From DASYRM01 sp036004405 (lineage in GTDB: Bacteria; Acidobacteriota; Vicinamibacteria; Vicinamibacterales; UBA2999): DNA of 64,000 bases. Numbering within the stretch: the first letter of the stretch is position 1; each line of letters opens with the position of its first letter. Where the stretch lies: NCBI GenBank assembly GCA_036004405.1, contig DASYRM010000070.1, forward strand, positions 1 through 64,000, written 5' to 3'. Of the stretch, positions 26,595-35,313 are shown in pieces. Position numbers and translations under genes: made by a program. The notes under the pieces were generated by a model. That model saw nothing but the letters and a program-made list of their open reading frames with translations. It was not told where the DNA came from and ran no database searches.

Positions 26595-27281
26595 TCAGCC
26601 CTTGCGATCCTTCGGCGGTGCCTTCCCGGCGTCGCCGCCGAGCGGCTTCTCCTGGCTCTCGAGCGGGATGTAGATCTGGAACCCCTTCTGGCTGGTGGAC
26701 TCCGACGGCTGGCCGCCCTGGCCCATGTCGCCCTTCGAGGCGTCGCCGCCCTCGGGCGGCTGCTTGCCCTTGGCCTGCTCGTCGCGGAGGCGGATCAAGT
26801 ACTCGTAGTTGTAGGCGGCGTCCTCGCGCCACTCGCTGTTCTTCAGCACGGCGAAGTAGGCGGCGGCCGATTCCTCGAGCGCCTGCTTGGTGACCTCCCG
26901 GTCCTTGTAGCGGCCCTGATTCTGCCGGTAGACGGCGTTGGCCACCACCAGCTTCAGATCGAGATTGCCTTCTTCGATCGCGGCCACGGGATCGGCACCC
27001 TCGGGCAGCAGCGCGTCGTACTTGCGCTGCCAGTACTGCAGCGCGCCGCGCCGCGCGCGCACCTCGTCGAGGACGCCGGAGCCGAAGCCCGGCACATAGC
27101 GCGCCAAGCCAATCGATTTCTCCGCGTCGGCCAGGCTCTGCTCCGCGCGCGCGTAGTTCAGCGTCGCCAGATCCTGCTGCGCGTCGGCCACCAGCCGCTC
27201 GACCGTCGCAATGCGCAGGCACACGACGCCGGTCACCGCCAGCACCGCCGCTGCAATCCCCCAAACGATAGTTCCCTTCAT
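26595..27281 (-). CDS. Membrane-anchored helical protein of the MoxR-VWA cluster (228 aa)
   Basis: One N-terminal membrane helix (GTIVWGIAAAVLAVTGVVCL) is followed by a helical, TPR-like part (LVADAQQDLATLNYARAEQS, AIEEGNLDLKLVVANAVYRQ, LEESAAAYFAVLKNSEWRED). The last 60 residues are Gly/Lys/Pro-rich and look disordered. I do not recognise a named family. Such proteins sit between the two VWA genes in MoxR clusters, in the place of the TPR protein BatC/BatE, so a scaffolding role in the same complex is plausible. It is 10 nt from the next gene. Confidence 0.7.
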   Translation of the reverse strand: MKGTIVWGIAAAVLAVTGVVCLRIATVERLVADAQQDLATLNYARAEQSLADAEKSIGLARYVPGFGSGVLDEVRARRGALQYWQRKYDALLPEGADPVAAIEEGNLDLKLVVANAVYRQNQGRYKDREVTKQALEESAAAYFAVLKNSEWREDAAYNYEYLIRLRDEQAKGKQPPEGGDASKGDMGQGGQPSESTSQKGFQIYIPLESQEKPLGGDAGKAPPKDRKG

Positions 27282-27291
27282 GGTCCTCTCC

Positions 27292-27318
27292 AGGCGGACC
27301 TAAAGGTCCGCCTCTACG
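27292..27318 (-). repeat. Dispersed palindromic element (AGGCGGACCT-type)
   Basis: aggcggacct-a-aaggtccgcct then ctacg on the plus strand. First of two adjacent copies with unlike stems in the gap between two co-oriented genes of the MoxR cluster. Confidence 0.72.
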
Positions 27319-27319
27319 G

Positions 27320-27348
27320 CCGGGTCTAAAAGACCCGGCCCCACGTAC
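27320..27348 (-). repeat. Dispersed palindromic element (CCGGGTCT-type)
   Basis: ccgggtct-aa-aagacccgg then ccccacgtac on the plus strand. The stem sequence differs from its neighbour at 27292 but the flank (GTACGTGGGGC when read on the minus strand) and the centre TTTTAG are conserved. It ends 6 nt before the next stop codon. Confidence 0.72.
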
Positions 27349-27354
27349 GCGCCG

Positions 27355-28452
27355 TCATGGAAATGTGCGAAACACGGGTATCGAAAGCTTCAGCATCGCT
27401 GCGAGGAGCCAGAGCGCGACCGCCGCCAGCGCGTACGCCGAAAACCGCGGGCGCTGCACGCTGTACTCGCGCGTCTCGATGCGGCCCGGCGACAGCCGGT
27501 CGATGTCCACGAGCGCGCGCGACAGCGATTCGTCGTCGTAGACGGCGTAGAACCGGCCGCCCGTGCGCTCGACGACCGCCTTCCAGATCTTGTCCTGCGG
27601 CACCTCGCCGAAGCGGTAGTTGTAGGCGGTGCGAATCATGTGCACCGGAATCTTGAGCGTGCGCGCCTCGTTCACCAGCTTGTCGAGCGGCTTGTTGGCG
27701 CGATTGAGCTCCGAATCGCGGCCATCCGTGAACACCACCATCAGGTTGCCCGAAGCGTTGATGAAGTTGAACGCCTTGAAGAGCTGCGTCGCCTGGTCGA
27801 TGCCCTCGATGATCGTCGTGCCCCAGTCGCTGAAGCGCCCCCACTCGCGCGGGTCGCTGATGAGACGCACGCTCAGCAGGATGTTCTCGTAGTCGGTCGT
27901 GAAGGGCGTCACCACGTAGGCCTGGTTGCCGAACTGGATGAGCGCCACCACGTCGTGATACGGCCCCTTCATGCGGCGCTGGATGAAGGCCTCGGCACCG
28001 GCCACCGCCGTGAAGAACGTGGACTCTCCTTGGGTCTTGAACATGGTGGACTTGAAGCTCATCACCATGCTCGTCGACGCATCGACGAGCAGCGCGATCC
28101 GGCGTCCCGGGTGCGACACCTCTTCGCGCGTGAACCCCGTGTGCGGGTCGGCGAGCGCCATGGCGAAGAGCGGCACGCCGGCGCAGAAGAGCAACACCGG
28201 CAGATGGCGCGCCGCCGACAGGTGCGAGATGCGCATCAGCGGCAGGAGCGCCGGCAGGGCAATATGGGTGCGCCCCGGCCGGCGGCCCTGCACCGCGCGA
28301 ACCAGCAGCACCAGCAGCACGATGGCCAGCAGCGCCGCGCACAGCAGGATGGCGCCGCGTGCGTCCGTGAACCGCAGATCCTCCCACCGCGTCCTGGCCC
28401 ATTCGTCCAGGGTGCCGCGAACGGCCGTCGGAAGAAGGCGGATGTCGGGCAT
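27355..28452 (-). CDS. BatA-like VWA-domain membrane protein (365 aa)
   Basis: The protein has two membrane helices near the N-terminus (GAILLCAALLAIVLLVLLVR and LPVLLFCAGVPLFAMALADP), then a VWA domain with the MIDAS motif D-A-S-T-S (IALLVDASTSMVMSF), the conserved Thr in SDWGTTIIEGIDQAT and VVFTDGRDS. A C-terminal helix (FSAYALAAVALWLLAAMLKL) ends the protein. It is a paralogue-like partner of the VWA protein encoded two genes downstream, and 6 nt separate it from the gene upstream. Co-operation with the MoxR ATPase at the inner membrane is expected from family knowledge. Confidence 0.87.
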   Translation of the reverse strand: MPDIRLLPTAVRGTLDEWARTRWEDLRFTDARGAILLCAALLAIVLLVLLVRAVQGRRPGRTHIALPALLPLMRISHLSAARHLPVLLFCAGVPLFAMALADPHTGFTREEVSHPGRRIALLVDASTSMVMSFKSTMFKTQGESTFFTAVAGAEAFIQRRMKGPYHDVVALIQFGNQAYVVTPFTTDYENILLSVRLISDPREWGRFSDWGTTIIEGIDQATQLFKAFNFINASGNLMVVFTDGRDSELNRANKPLDKLVNEARTLKIPVHMIRTAYNYRFGEVPQDKIWKAVVERTGGRFYAVYDDESLSRALVDIDRLSPGRIETREYSVQRPRFSAYALAAVALWLLAAMLKLSIPVFRTFP

Positions 28453-28458
28453 CTGCGC

Positions 28459-29757
28459 TTACGCCCCCATCATGCCGCGCGTCACGGTCTGCACCATCCG
28501 CATCGGCCACAGCGCCCCGACGCGCAGCCGCTGTACGGCTTCGAGCGCACCTTCCATGGAGCGATCGAGTTCGGCACCGTCGAGCGGCTGACCGCTCTGT
28601 TCGCTGCCATGACGTCCGTAGGCCGCGCGGCCGAAGGCCTGCAGGGCGTCGCCGAGCTGCGTCATCGCCGCCCGGGCGCGGGCACTCCCCGTCGACCGGG
28701 CGTCGAGCGCGGTGGCCACGGCCGTGGGGGTCGTAGCCGCGGAGATGACGGCGCGTCCGAATCCCAGCGTGCCGGTTTTCACCACCACCTGACCCTCGCG
28801 GCCAGCAACGTCGGTCGCCACGCGCCGTTGCGCGATCGGCCGGCCGAGCGCCGAGGCGCTGGCGATGCGCATCGCCGGCAGCGCCTTCCGCGCCAGCTCG
28901 GGCGACCACCCGGCCGAGCGCGCATCGCGCTGCACGTCTCGCAGCGTCGTCGCGCACCCCGCCAAAAGCGACGACGCCGGCACCCGGCGCGCCGCCGCTG
29001 GCGTACGCACGCGGAAGCGCTGCGCGAAGCGCAGCACGGCCAGCAGCGCGAACGCGGCGGCAAAGACGACCGCGATGGCGGCGGCCACGCGCGCCGCCGT
29101 GGCGTAGTAGCGGCGCGATTCGATGTCGGCAAACGTCAGCGCCGAGGCGTCGCGGATGTCGCCCGCCGCCTTGGGCACGAGCGACAGGATGCGCATCGGC
29201 AGGGCCGGCAGCACGTAGCTCTGGTCGCGTCCGGCGCTGTCGGCCCCGGTGCTCTTCAGGTTGTAGGTCACCGTGAGGGCTGGCAGGTTGATGTCCTGAC
29301 CGAAGTAGCCGTCGTTGAGGAGCCGCACCGAGTACTCGAACTGCACGTAGCGCCACGGCGGCACCACCAGGTCTGCGCGCCGCGTCGCGCTCACCACCTC
29401 GAAGGGGGTCAGCTGGATGGCTCCGCCCTCGAGCTGCGTGAGGGCCGGCACCACGGCAATCGGACCGGTCTCGATGACACCGCACGTCAGGGTCAACCCG
29501 AAAGCCTCACCCACGCGCACCGACGTGCGATCCGTCTTCCACCAGCACCGGATCGGGTCCGACTCCACCTGCCCCGCTCGGGGCGGCAGCCGCGGCGCCG
29601 CGGCCTTGGGGGCCGGCTTGGCCGGTGCGGGGGCCGATTTGGCTGGTGCGGCGGCAGGAGCCGCCGCGGGTGCCTGTGCCAGGGCGGCCGTCGCGGGAAC
29701 GAGCCACGCTCCCGCGACGACGGCCACGATTCCGGAGATCGGTGCCACTCTCATCAT
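28459..29757 (-). CDS. Periplasmic/membrane protein of the MoxR-VWA cluster, BatD-like (432 aa)
   Basis: A signal peptide (ISGIVAVVAGAWLVPATAAL) and an Ala/Pro/Lys-rich linker precede a beta-rich domain (IRCWWKTDRTSVRVGEAFGL, then VQFEYSVRLLNDGYFGQDIN). A membrane helix (AAAIAVVFAAAFALLAVLRF) and a helical cytoplasmic C-terminal domain follow. This order (Ig-like repeats, one transmembrane helix, cytoplasmic tail) is that of BatD-type proteins, although similarity is weak. Its ATG overlaps the stop of the DUF58 gene (ATGATGA). The start at 29757 was chosen for the signal peptide; the open frame continues upstream only in the shadow of DUF58. Confidence 0.7.
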   Translation of the reverse strand: MMRVAPISGIVAVVAGAWLVPATAALAQAPAAAPAAAPAKSAPAPAKPAPKAAAPRLPPRAGQVESDPIRCWWKTDRTSVRVGEAFGLTLTCGVIETGPIAVVPALTQLEGGAIQLTPFEVVSATRRADLVVPPWRYVQFEYSVRLLNDGYFGQDINLPALTVTYNLKSTGADSAGRDQSYVLPALPMRILSLVPKAAGDIRDASALTFADIESRRYYATAARVAAAIAVVFAAAFALLAVLRFAQRFRVRTPAAARRVPASSLLAGCATTLRDVQRDARSAGWSPELARKALPAMRIASASALGRPIAQRRVATDVAGREGQVVVKTGTLGFGRAVISAATTPTAVATALDARSTGSARARAAMTQLGDALQAFGRAAYGRHGSEQSGQPLDGAELDRSMEGALEAVQRLRVGALWPMRMVQTVTRGMMGA

Positions 29758-30674
29758 CTCGTCTTTCGGAGCCGGCGCTCGGCGGTGAACTCCACGAGCG
29801 CGGTCTCCATCTCCCATCGGTCGAGCCCCACACGCACCACGTCCAGCCCGGCGTCGTGAGCCTGTTTCGCCACGCCGTCCTGCCACTCCTGCACCCGGAC
29901 CGCCAGCTTCGACAGCTCGCGCCGCGAGAACACGCGCGTGCGGCCGGTCTCGACGTCGAACGCCTCCACCCAGCCGTCCGCGAGGGGCGGCAGCTCGTAG
30001 GCAAAGCGCACGTCGGCGATGAACAGGAACACGTCGTGCACCGCGTTGAGCAGTGCCAGCTCTCGCACGACCCGATCGGCGTCCTGAAACAGGAAATCCG
30101 AGATCACGGGCACGAGCGACGAGCGCCGCAGCTGCCCCTCGATGGCCGTGGTGACGTCGCGCACGCCGCCGGGCACGTCGAGTGCGCGGCGGTTGCGATA
30201 GAGGTCCACGCAGTAGATCACGTGCGAACGGCCGATGCGCGGCCGCGCCGCCGCCAGCTGCTCGAAGCGATCGTCGAAGGTGACCAGCCCGAACATGTCC
30301 TGAAAGAACACCGCCGAGAGCCCGACGGCGGCCACCGCCCGCGCAATCGCGGTCTCGATCGTCGCACCGTGGGCGCCGCACCGGGTGGACATCGAGGCGT
30401 CGGCCACGGCCACGATGGCGGCGTTGCTGTCCTGCTCGAACTCGCGGGTGATCAGCGGGCTGAAGTTGGTGAGCGACGATTGCGCCCAGTCGATCGACGA
30501 GGGGCGGTCGCCCGGCTCCCAGTCGCGGATCCCCACGAAATGGAAGCCCGGTCCTTTGAACACGCTCGAGTGATCGCCGAGCGTCAGCTCCTTCATCCGT
30601 CGCAGGATGAAGAGCTCGATCTCGGCAATCTCGTTGAGATTGAGCGCCCCGGCCTCGACAGGTGCGGCACTCAC
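29754..30674 (-). CDS. DUF58 domain protein (306 aa)
   Basis: A cytoplasmic VWA-related DUF58 protein. Visible signatures are the DUF58 block FVGIRDWEPGDRPSSIDWAQ and the degenerate MIDAS-like strand AIVAVADASMSTR, followed by FQDMFGLVTFDDRFEQLAAA and LVPVISDFLFQDADRVVREL. DUF58 proteins are encoded next to MoxR ATPases and act as adaptors in the same chaperone-like system. The GTG start at 30674 overlaps the moxR-type stop by 4 nt. The gene sits second in the cluster, its usual place. Confidence 0.88.
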   Translation of the reverse strand: MSAAPVEAGALNLNEIAEIELFILRRMKELTLGDHSSVFKGPGFHFVGIRDWEPGDRPSSIDWAQSSLTNFSPLITREFEQDSNAAIVAVADASMSTRCGAHGATIETAIARAVAAVGLSAVFFQDMFGLVTFDDRFEQLAAARPRIGRSHVIYCVDLYRNRRALDVPGGVRDVTTAIEGQLRRSSLVPVISDFLFQDADRVVRELALLNAVHDVFLFIADVRFAYELPPLADGWVEAFDVETGRTRVFSRRELSKLAVRVQEWQDGVAKQAHDAGLDVVRVGLDRWEMETALVEFTAERRLRKTR

Positions 30675-31711
30675 GGCACGGGCACCTGGGCCACCACGTC
30701 GTCGATCACCATGTCGACGGAGACGCCGTGGCTGGCCGCGTGCGGGCCCAGCCACACGCGATGACCGAGCACGTACTTGGCGAGCGCCTGCACGTCCTCG
30801 GGGTAGACTTCCGACCGCTCGTGCAGCAGGAGCGCCCACACTTTGACCAGCCGGCCCCAGCAGATGGTGGCGCGCGGAGAGGCGCCCAGATCGACGCACT
30901 TCTCGACCAGCTGCGACGGCGACCGCCGCAGCCAGTCGGTCTCGGCGTTGTAGGGGCGGGTGGCGCCCACGAGCCGGCGAATGTATTTCGCCAGCGACTC
31001 GTGCAGGTACACCTCGTTCGTGATGACGCTCCGCAGCTCGATGATCCGTTCCTTGGACATGAGCGGCTTGAGGTTGACGTGCTTGAAGTCGAAGTTGACG
31101 AGCCGTTCCTCGTCGGCCGGCTCGAGGTACGGCACGTTGACCAGAATGGCGAAGCGGTCGGCCGCGGCCTCCGAAAGCGGAAACGTGCCCTGGCCGAGCT
31201 CTACCGGGTTCATCGTAGCGATGGCGAAGCTGAAAGGCGGCAACACGTAGGTGGCCTTGCCCACCGTCACCGTGCGGTCTTGCAGCCCCTCGAGAAAGGC
31301 GCTCTGCGATTTGAGCGGGATCCGGTTGATCTCGTCGAGCAGGATGACCTCGGCCGAGGCAAGCGGGCCGAACTCGGTCATGAACTCGCCCGTCGCCGGG
31401 TTGATCATCTGAAACCCGACGATCTCGGTCGGCTGCAGGTCGGCCCGCCCCTGGAGGCGCGCGAACTTGGCGTTGCTGATGGCCGCGAGAATCACCCCGA
31501 AAAACGTCTTGCCGACGCCCGGCACGCCGCGCAGCAGGAGGTTGCCGGCGTTGACCTGGCGGTTCTGGTCCTTGTCGTAGGTGGTCGGGATCTCCGAGAG
31601 GAGCACGACGTTGGCAAGGGCCTTTTCCGTCGCATACCCGACCAGTGCATTGCTGGCTTCTGCGACGATGGCGTGGTGGAGATCGACCGCTTCCTTCAGC
31701 TCTGGGTGCAT
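30671..31711 (-). CDS. MoxR-family AAA+ ATPase (346 aa)
   Basis: Walker A is GVPGVGKTFF, Walker B VILLDEINRIPLK, and sensor 1 ATMNPVELGQGTFPLSEAAA, followed by the arginine-finger block DRFAILV. The C-terminal lid domain ends with DVQALAKYVLGHRVWLGPHA. MoxR ATPases remodel or activate other proteins with VWA partners. The ATG at 31711 was chosen since the MoxR N-terminal helix (LKEAVDLHHAIVAEASNALV) begins there; the 51 residues of upstream open frame are non-family sequence in the promoter region. It is the first gene of the six-gene operon. Confidence 0.93.
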   Translation of the reverse strand: MHPELKEAVDLHHAIVAEASNALVGYATEKALANVVLLSEIPTTYDKDQNRQVNAGNLLLRGVPGVGKTFFGVILAAISNAKFARLQGRADLQPTEIVGFQMINPATGEFMTEFGPLASAEVILLDEINRIPLKSQSAFLEGLQDRTVTVGKATYVLPPFSFAIATMNPVELGQGTFPLSEAAADRFAILVNVPYLEPADEERLVNFDFKHVNLKPLMSKERIIELRSVITNEVYLHESLAKYIRRLVGATRPYNAETDWLRRSPSQLVEKCVDLGASPRATICWGRLVKVWALLLHERSEVYPEDVQALAKYVLGHRVWLGPHAASHGVSVDMVIDDVVAQVPVP

Positions 31712-31946
31712 GAACCGCCTTGGGGGAAGTGACAGACCGTGAATCATACCCGGGACCACGGACCAAGGCCCACGGCCCACGGACCCGGGGATCGGCTGAC
31801 CTTTCGTGGCACCGCTGACAATTTGTGGCGGGCCGACCCGCGCAGGACGGTGCAGAAACACCATCGCCGGTCACAACCCTGACTGCAGCTGCACAGTCGC
31901 GAGATGGCAACGTTCTTGTTCTCTCTTCTGGCGGAACAAGAACGAG

Positions 31947-32510
31947 ATGATGACTGGCTCTCCCCACTTCGCGCGCATCGCCCGGCCGACCAGCCAGGGC
32001 GGCTTCACGCTGATCGAGCTGCTGATTGTGGTGGCGATGATCTCGGTGCTGGCGACCATCGCCTTCCCGATTCTGCTGCGCGCCCGCATCACCTCGAACG
32101 AGGGCGTCGCGGTGGCGTCGCTCCGAACGATTCACTCGGCGGAAGCCGCCTTTGCCTCCACCTGCGGATCGGGCGGCTACGCCCAGACGCTCGACGATCT
32201 CGCGCTCAAGCCTGTGGGCAGCACGGTCGGGTTCATCACCGATCCGTGGAATACCAACGGCGTGATCGTGAACGGCTACGTGGCCAACGTGATGGCGTCC
32301 TCCGGCGCCACGACGATCCTGCCGGCCGCCGACACCTGCAACGGCGCGGGGGCCGACGCGGTCGCGGGATTTGTCGCCGAGCGCCACGCGGTGTCGATCG
32401 GCGAGACCGGCGTGCGGTCGTTCGCCATCGACACGCAGGGCACCATGCACATGCGCCAGGACGGCGCCACGATCGACGACGCTCTCGCGGGCACCCTGAT
32501 CTTCCAATAA
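31947..32510 (+). CDS. Type IV pilin-like / type II secretion pseudopilin (187 aa)
   Basis: A prepilin leader with cleavage site G19/F20 and the methylation helix FTLIELLIVVAMISVLATIA, with the canonical Glu at mature position 5, marks a PilD-processed pilin. The globular part has one Cys pair (ASTCGSGGY and ADTCNGAGA) likely forming the C-terminal D-loop, and the late block ERHAVSIGETGVRSFAIDTQ is typical of acidobacterial pseudopilins of this kind. It would be assembled into a pilus or pseudopilus. No other pilus or secretion gene is close, so it is an orphan. Two ATG codons (31947, 31950) are possible starts. Confidence 0.88.
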   Translation: MMTGSPHFARIARPTSQGGFTLIELLIVVAMISVLATIAFPILLRARITSNEGVAVASLRTIHSAEAAFASTCGSGGYAQTLDDLALKPVGSTVGFITDPWNTNGVIVNGYVANVMASSGATTILPAADTCNGAGADAVAGFVAERHAVSIGETGVRSFAIDTQGTMHMRQDGATIDDALAGTLIFQ

Positions 32511-32638
32511 GGTCTTCGTCGGGTTCTTCCCGCTCGTCCCAATCTCCACCCAAACCGGCGTCGGATCCCCAAAGCAGTCTCCGCCGCCGGCCCTTTCTCC
32601 CCCCTCCAGAGCTGACCCGCAGGCGCGAGAGCTCGGGA

Positions 32639-32644
32639 TATAGT
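32639..32644 (+). promoter_or_regulatory. Candidate -10 element TATAGT, leaderless spacing
   Basis: TATAGT, a near-consensus -10, is followed by 6 nt and the ATG at 32651. A transcription start at the A of the start codon would give a leaderless mRNA for the alcohol dehydrogenase. Confidence 0.45.
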
Positions 32645-32650
32645 GTCCGG

Positions 32651-33760
32651 ATGCCTTCGCCGACGATGACGGCAGCGGTGCTGAACGCAGCGCCTGGCGG
32701 CCTGCAGATCGAGCAGCTCCCCATTCCCGAGCCGCGCGCCAACGAGGTGCTGATCAAGGTGCATTCGTGCGGCGTCTGCCACACCGACCTGCACGTCATG
32801 AAGGCAGAGGTCGCCTTCCCTACGCCGGCAGTGATGGGGCATGAGATATCGGGCACCGTGGTGGCGCTCGGTCCCGGCGTCAAAGGCCCGGCCGTCGGCA
32901 CCAGGGTCGTGTCGGCGTTCGTGATGCCGTGCGGATTCTGTCCCGCCTGCGGCGCCGGCCGCGACGACCTCTGCGACAACTTCTTCGGGATGAACCGCCT
33001 GAAGGGCACGCTCTACGACGGCACGACGCGCCTGCACCGCGCCGACGGCACGCCGGTGGCGATGTACTCGATGGCCGGCATGGCGGAGTATTCGGTGGTG
33101 CCGGCCACCGACGTCTTTCCGCTGCCGGACAGCCTGCCGCTCGAGGAATCGGCGGTGCTCGGCTGCGCCGTGTTCACCGGCTACGGCGCCATCCGGAACG
33201 CGGAGCTGCGGGGCGGCGAGCGGATCGCGGTGGTGGCCACCGGCGGCGTAGGCATGACCATCGTCCAGATTGCCAAGGCGTTCGGCGCGTCGCAGATCAT
33301 CGCGGTAGACGTGCGCGACGACAAGCTGGAGGCGGCCCGCCAGCTCGGCGCGACCGACGTGGTGAACTCCACCAAGGTGGACGCGGTGAAGACGGTGCGC
33401 GAGATGACGGGGGGCGTCGGCGTGGATGTCGCCTTCGAGGTGCTCGGGCGCCCTGAAACGTTCATCCAGGCCTATGAGAGCCTTCGCGACGGCGGCCGCA
33501 TGGTCGCGGTGGGCATCGCGGCCGGCAAGGCCGCGGCGCCGATCGAGATCACCCGCCTGGTGCGGCGCAGCCTGCGCATCATCGGCTCCTACGGGGCGCG
33601 GACGCGGTCCGACATGCCGGAGATCATCCGCCTTGCCGCGCAGGGCGTGTTCCGGCCGGCGGAGATGGTCACGCGCCGGTTCAAGTTGACCGAAGCCGAC
33701 GAAGCCTACCAGCTGCTCGCCCGTGGTGAGATCCTGGGGCGGGCCATCGTCGTCCCTTAA
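32651..33760 (+). CDS. Zinc-dependent medium-chain alcohol dehydrogenase (369 aa)
   Basis: The catalytic zinc site is seen in HSCGVCHTDLH and MGHEISGTV. The structural zinc lobe has four Cys in PCGFCPACGAGRDDLC, and the Rossmann fold carries VVATGGVGMTIVQIAKAFGA. An acidic residue ends the second strand (IIAVDVRDDK), which favours NAD over NADP. It should oxidise an alcohol to an aldehyde. The next gene, 16 nt downstream, is an aldehyde dehydrogenase, so the two probably form a short oxidation pathway. A second ATG at 32666 would shorten the N-terminus by 5 residues. Confidence 0.92.
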   Translation: MPSPTMTAAVLNAAPGGLQIEQLPIPEPRANEVLIKVHSCGVCHTDLHVMKAEVAFPTPAVMGHEISGTVVALGPGVKGPAVGTRVVSAFVMPCGFCPACGAGRDDLCDNFFGMNRLKGTLYDGTTRLHRADGTPVAMYSMAGMAEYSVVPATDVFPLPDSLPLEESAVLGCAVFTGYGAIRNAELRGGERIAVVATGGVGMTIVQIAKAFGASQIIAVDVRDDKLEAARQLGATDVVNSTKVDAVKTVREMTGGVGVDVAFEVLGRPETFIQAYESLRDGGRMVAVGIAAGKAAAPIEITRLVRRSLRIIGSYGARTRSDMPEIIRLAAQGVFRPAEMVTRRFKLTEADEAYQLLARGEILGRAIVVP

Positions 33761-33776
33761 TTTCAAGGTTCCGTCC

Positions 33777-35255
33777 ATGATCGAACAAGGAACGCTCCTC
33801 AACTTCGTCGGTGGCAGCTGGCAGCGCGCCGACGCGCGCGAGAACATCGCTGTCCACAACCCCGCCACCGGCGAGGTGCTGTCGTCGGCGCCGCTGTCGG
33901 CCGCCGCCGCGGTGGCCCGCGCCGTCGAGGCCGCGAAGCAGGCGCTGCCCGCGTGGCGGCGCACGCCGGCGGGCGACCGCATCCAGCCGCTCTTCCGGCT
34001 CAAGGCGCTGCTCGACGCGCAGTTCACCGAGGTCGCCCGACTGATCACGCAGGAGTGCGGCAAGACGCTCGGCGAGGCCGAGGGCGAGCTGCGCCGCGGC
34101 ATCGAGAACGTCGAGGTGGCCACCGGCATCCCGTCGCTGATGATGGGCAGCAATCTCGAGGACATCGCCTCGGGCATCGACGAGCTGATGATCCGCCAGC
34201 CGGTGGGCGTCGTGGGCGTCATCGCGCCGTTCAACTTCCCCGGCATGATTCCGCTGTGGTTCCTGCCCTATGCCGTCGCCTGCGGCAACACGCTGGTGCT
34301 GAAGCCGTCGGAGAAGACTCCGATGACCATGGCGAAGATCTTCCAGCTCGCCGAACAGGCCGGCTTCCCGCCCGGTGTGCTGAACCTGGTACACGGCGGC
34401 AAAGACGCCGTCGACGCGCTGCTCGACCATCCGGCCGTGCGCGCCATTTCGTTCGTCGGCTCCACGCCGGTGGCGCGCTACATCTACAGTCGCGCGGCGG
34501 CCAACGGCAAGCGCGTGCAGTGCCAGGGCGGCGCCAAGAATCCGGTGATCGTGCTGCCCGACGCCGATCTCGAGATGACCACGAAGATCGTGGCCGACTC
34601 GGCGTTCGGCTGCGCCGGCCAGCGCTGCCTGGCGTCGTCGGTCGTCATCACCGTGGCCGACGCCGCCAAGCCGTTCACCGAGCAGATCAGCGCCGCCGCC
34701 AGCGCGCGCAAGGTCGGCTACGGGCTCGAGTCGGGCATCGAGATGGGGCCGGTGATCTCGCCCGAGAGCCGGACGCGGATCGAAGGGCTCATCGCCGCGG
34801 GTGTCGCCGCGGGCGCCAGGCCCATCGTGGACGGACGCAACGCGAAGATCGCCGGGTACGAGAGCGGCAACTTCGTGCGGCCCACGGTGCTCGCCGACGT
34901 GGATCCGGCCAGCGAGCTCGCGCGCACGGAGGTGTTCGGCCCCGTCCTCAGCCTGATGAACGTGGACACCGTGGACGACGCGATCGCGCTCGTCAACGGC
35001 GCCGCCTACGGCAACCAGGCGTGCCTGTTCACGAGCAGCGGATCCGCGGCGCGCAAGTTCCGCTACGAAGCGCAGGTCGGCAACATCGGCATCAACGTCG
35101 GCGTGGCCGCACCGATGGCCTACTTCCCGTTCTCGGGCTGGAAAGAGAGCTTCTTCGGCGACCTGCACGCGCAGGGGCGCGACGCCATCGATTTCTACAC
35201 CGAGAAGAAGGTCGTGGTCGAACGATGGCCGGCCAACTGGAGCCGCAAGTTCTAG
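33777..35255 (+). CDS. mmsA: CoA-acylating (methyl)malonate-semialdehyde dehydrogenase-like aldehyde dehydrogenase (492 aa)
   Basis: The NAD-binding region PVGVVGVIAPFNFPGMIPLW and the catalytic Cys284 in AGQRCLASS define the aldehyde dehydrogenase fold. The stretch CQGGAKNPVIVLPDADLEMT carries Asn where hydrolytic ALDHs have the general-base Glu; this is the hallmark of MmsA enzymes, which release a CoA thioester rather than a free acid. The C-terminal IGINVGVAAPMAYFPFSGWK is also typical. The physiological substrate may be methylmalonate or malonate semialdehyde from valine, inositol or beta-alanine breakdown. Pairing with the alcohol dehydrogenase suggests sequential oxidation. Confidence 0.9.
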   Translation: MIEQGTLLNFVGGSWQRADARENIAVHNPATGEVLSSAPLSAAAAVARAVEAAKQALPAWRRTPAGDRIQPLFRLKALLDAQFTEVARLITQECGKTLGEAEGELRRGIENVEVATGIPSLMMGSNLEDIASGIDELMIRQPVGVVGVIAPFNFPGMIPLWFLPYAVACGNTLVLKPSEKTPMTMAKIFQLAEQAGFPPGVLNLVHGGKDAVDALLDHPAVRAISFVGSTPVARYIYSRAAANGKRVQCQGGAKNPVIVLPDADLEMTTKIVADSAFGCAGQRCLASSVVITVADAAKPFTEQISAAASARKVGYGLESGIEMGPVISPESRTRIEGLIAAGVAAGARPIVDGRNAKIAGYESGNFVRPTVLADVDPASELARTEVFGPVLSLMNVDTVDDAIALVNGAAYGNQACLFTSSGSAARKFRYEAQVGNIGINVGVAAPMAYFPFSGWKESFFGDLHAQGRDAIDFYTEKKVVVERWPANWSRKF

Positions 35256-35313
35256 AACGTAGAGGGACTGCCCCCTGATCTGGCGCGCCGCTACCGTCGC
35301 GCTCCTCGTCGTC

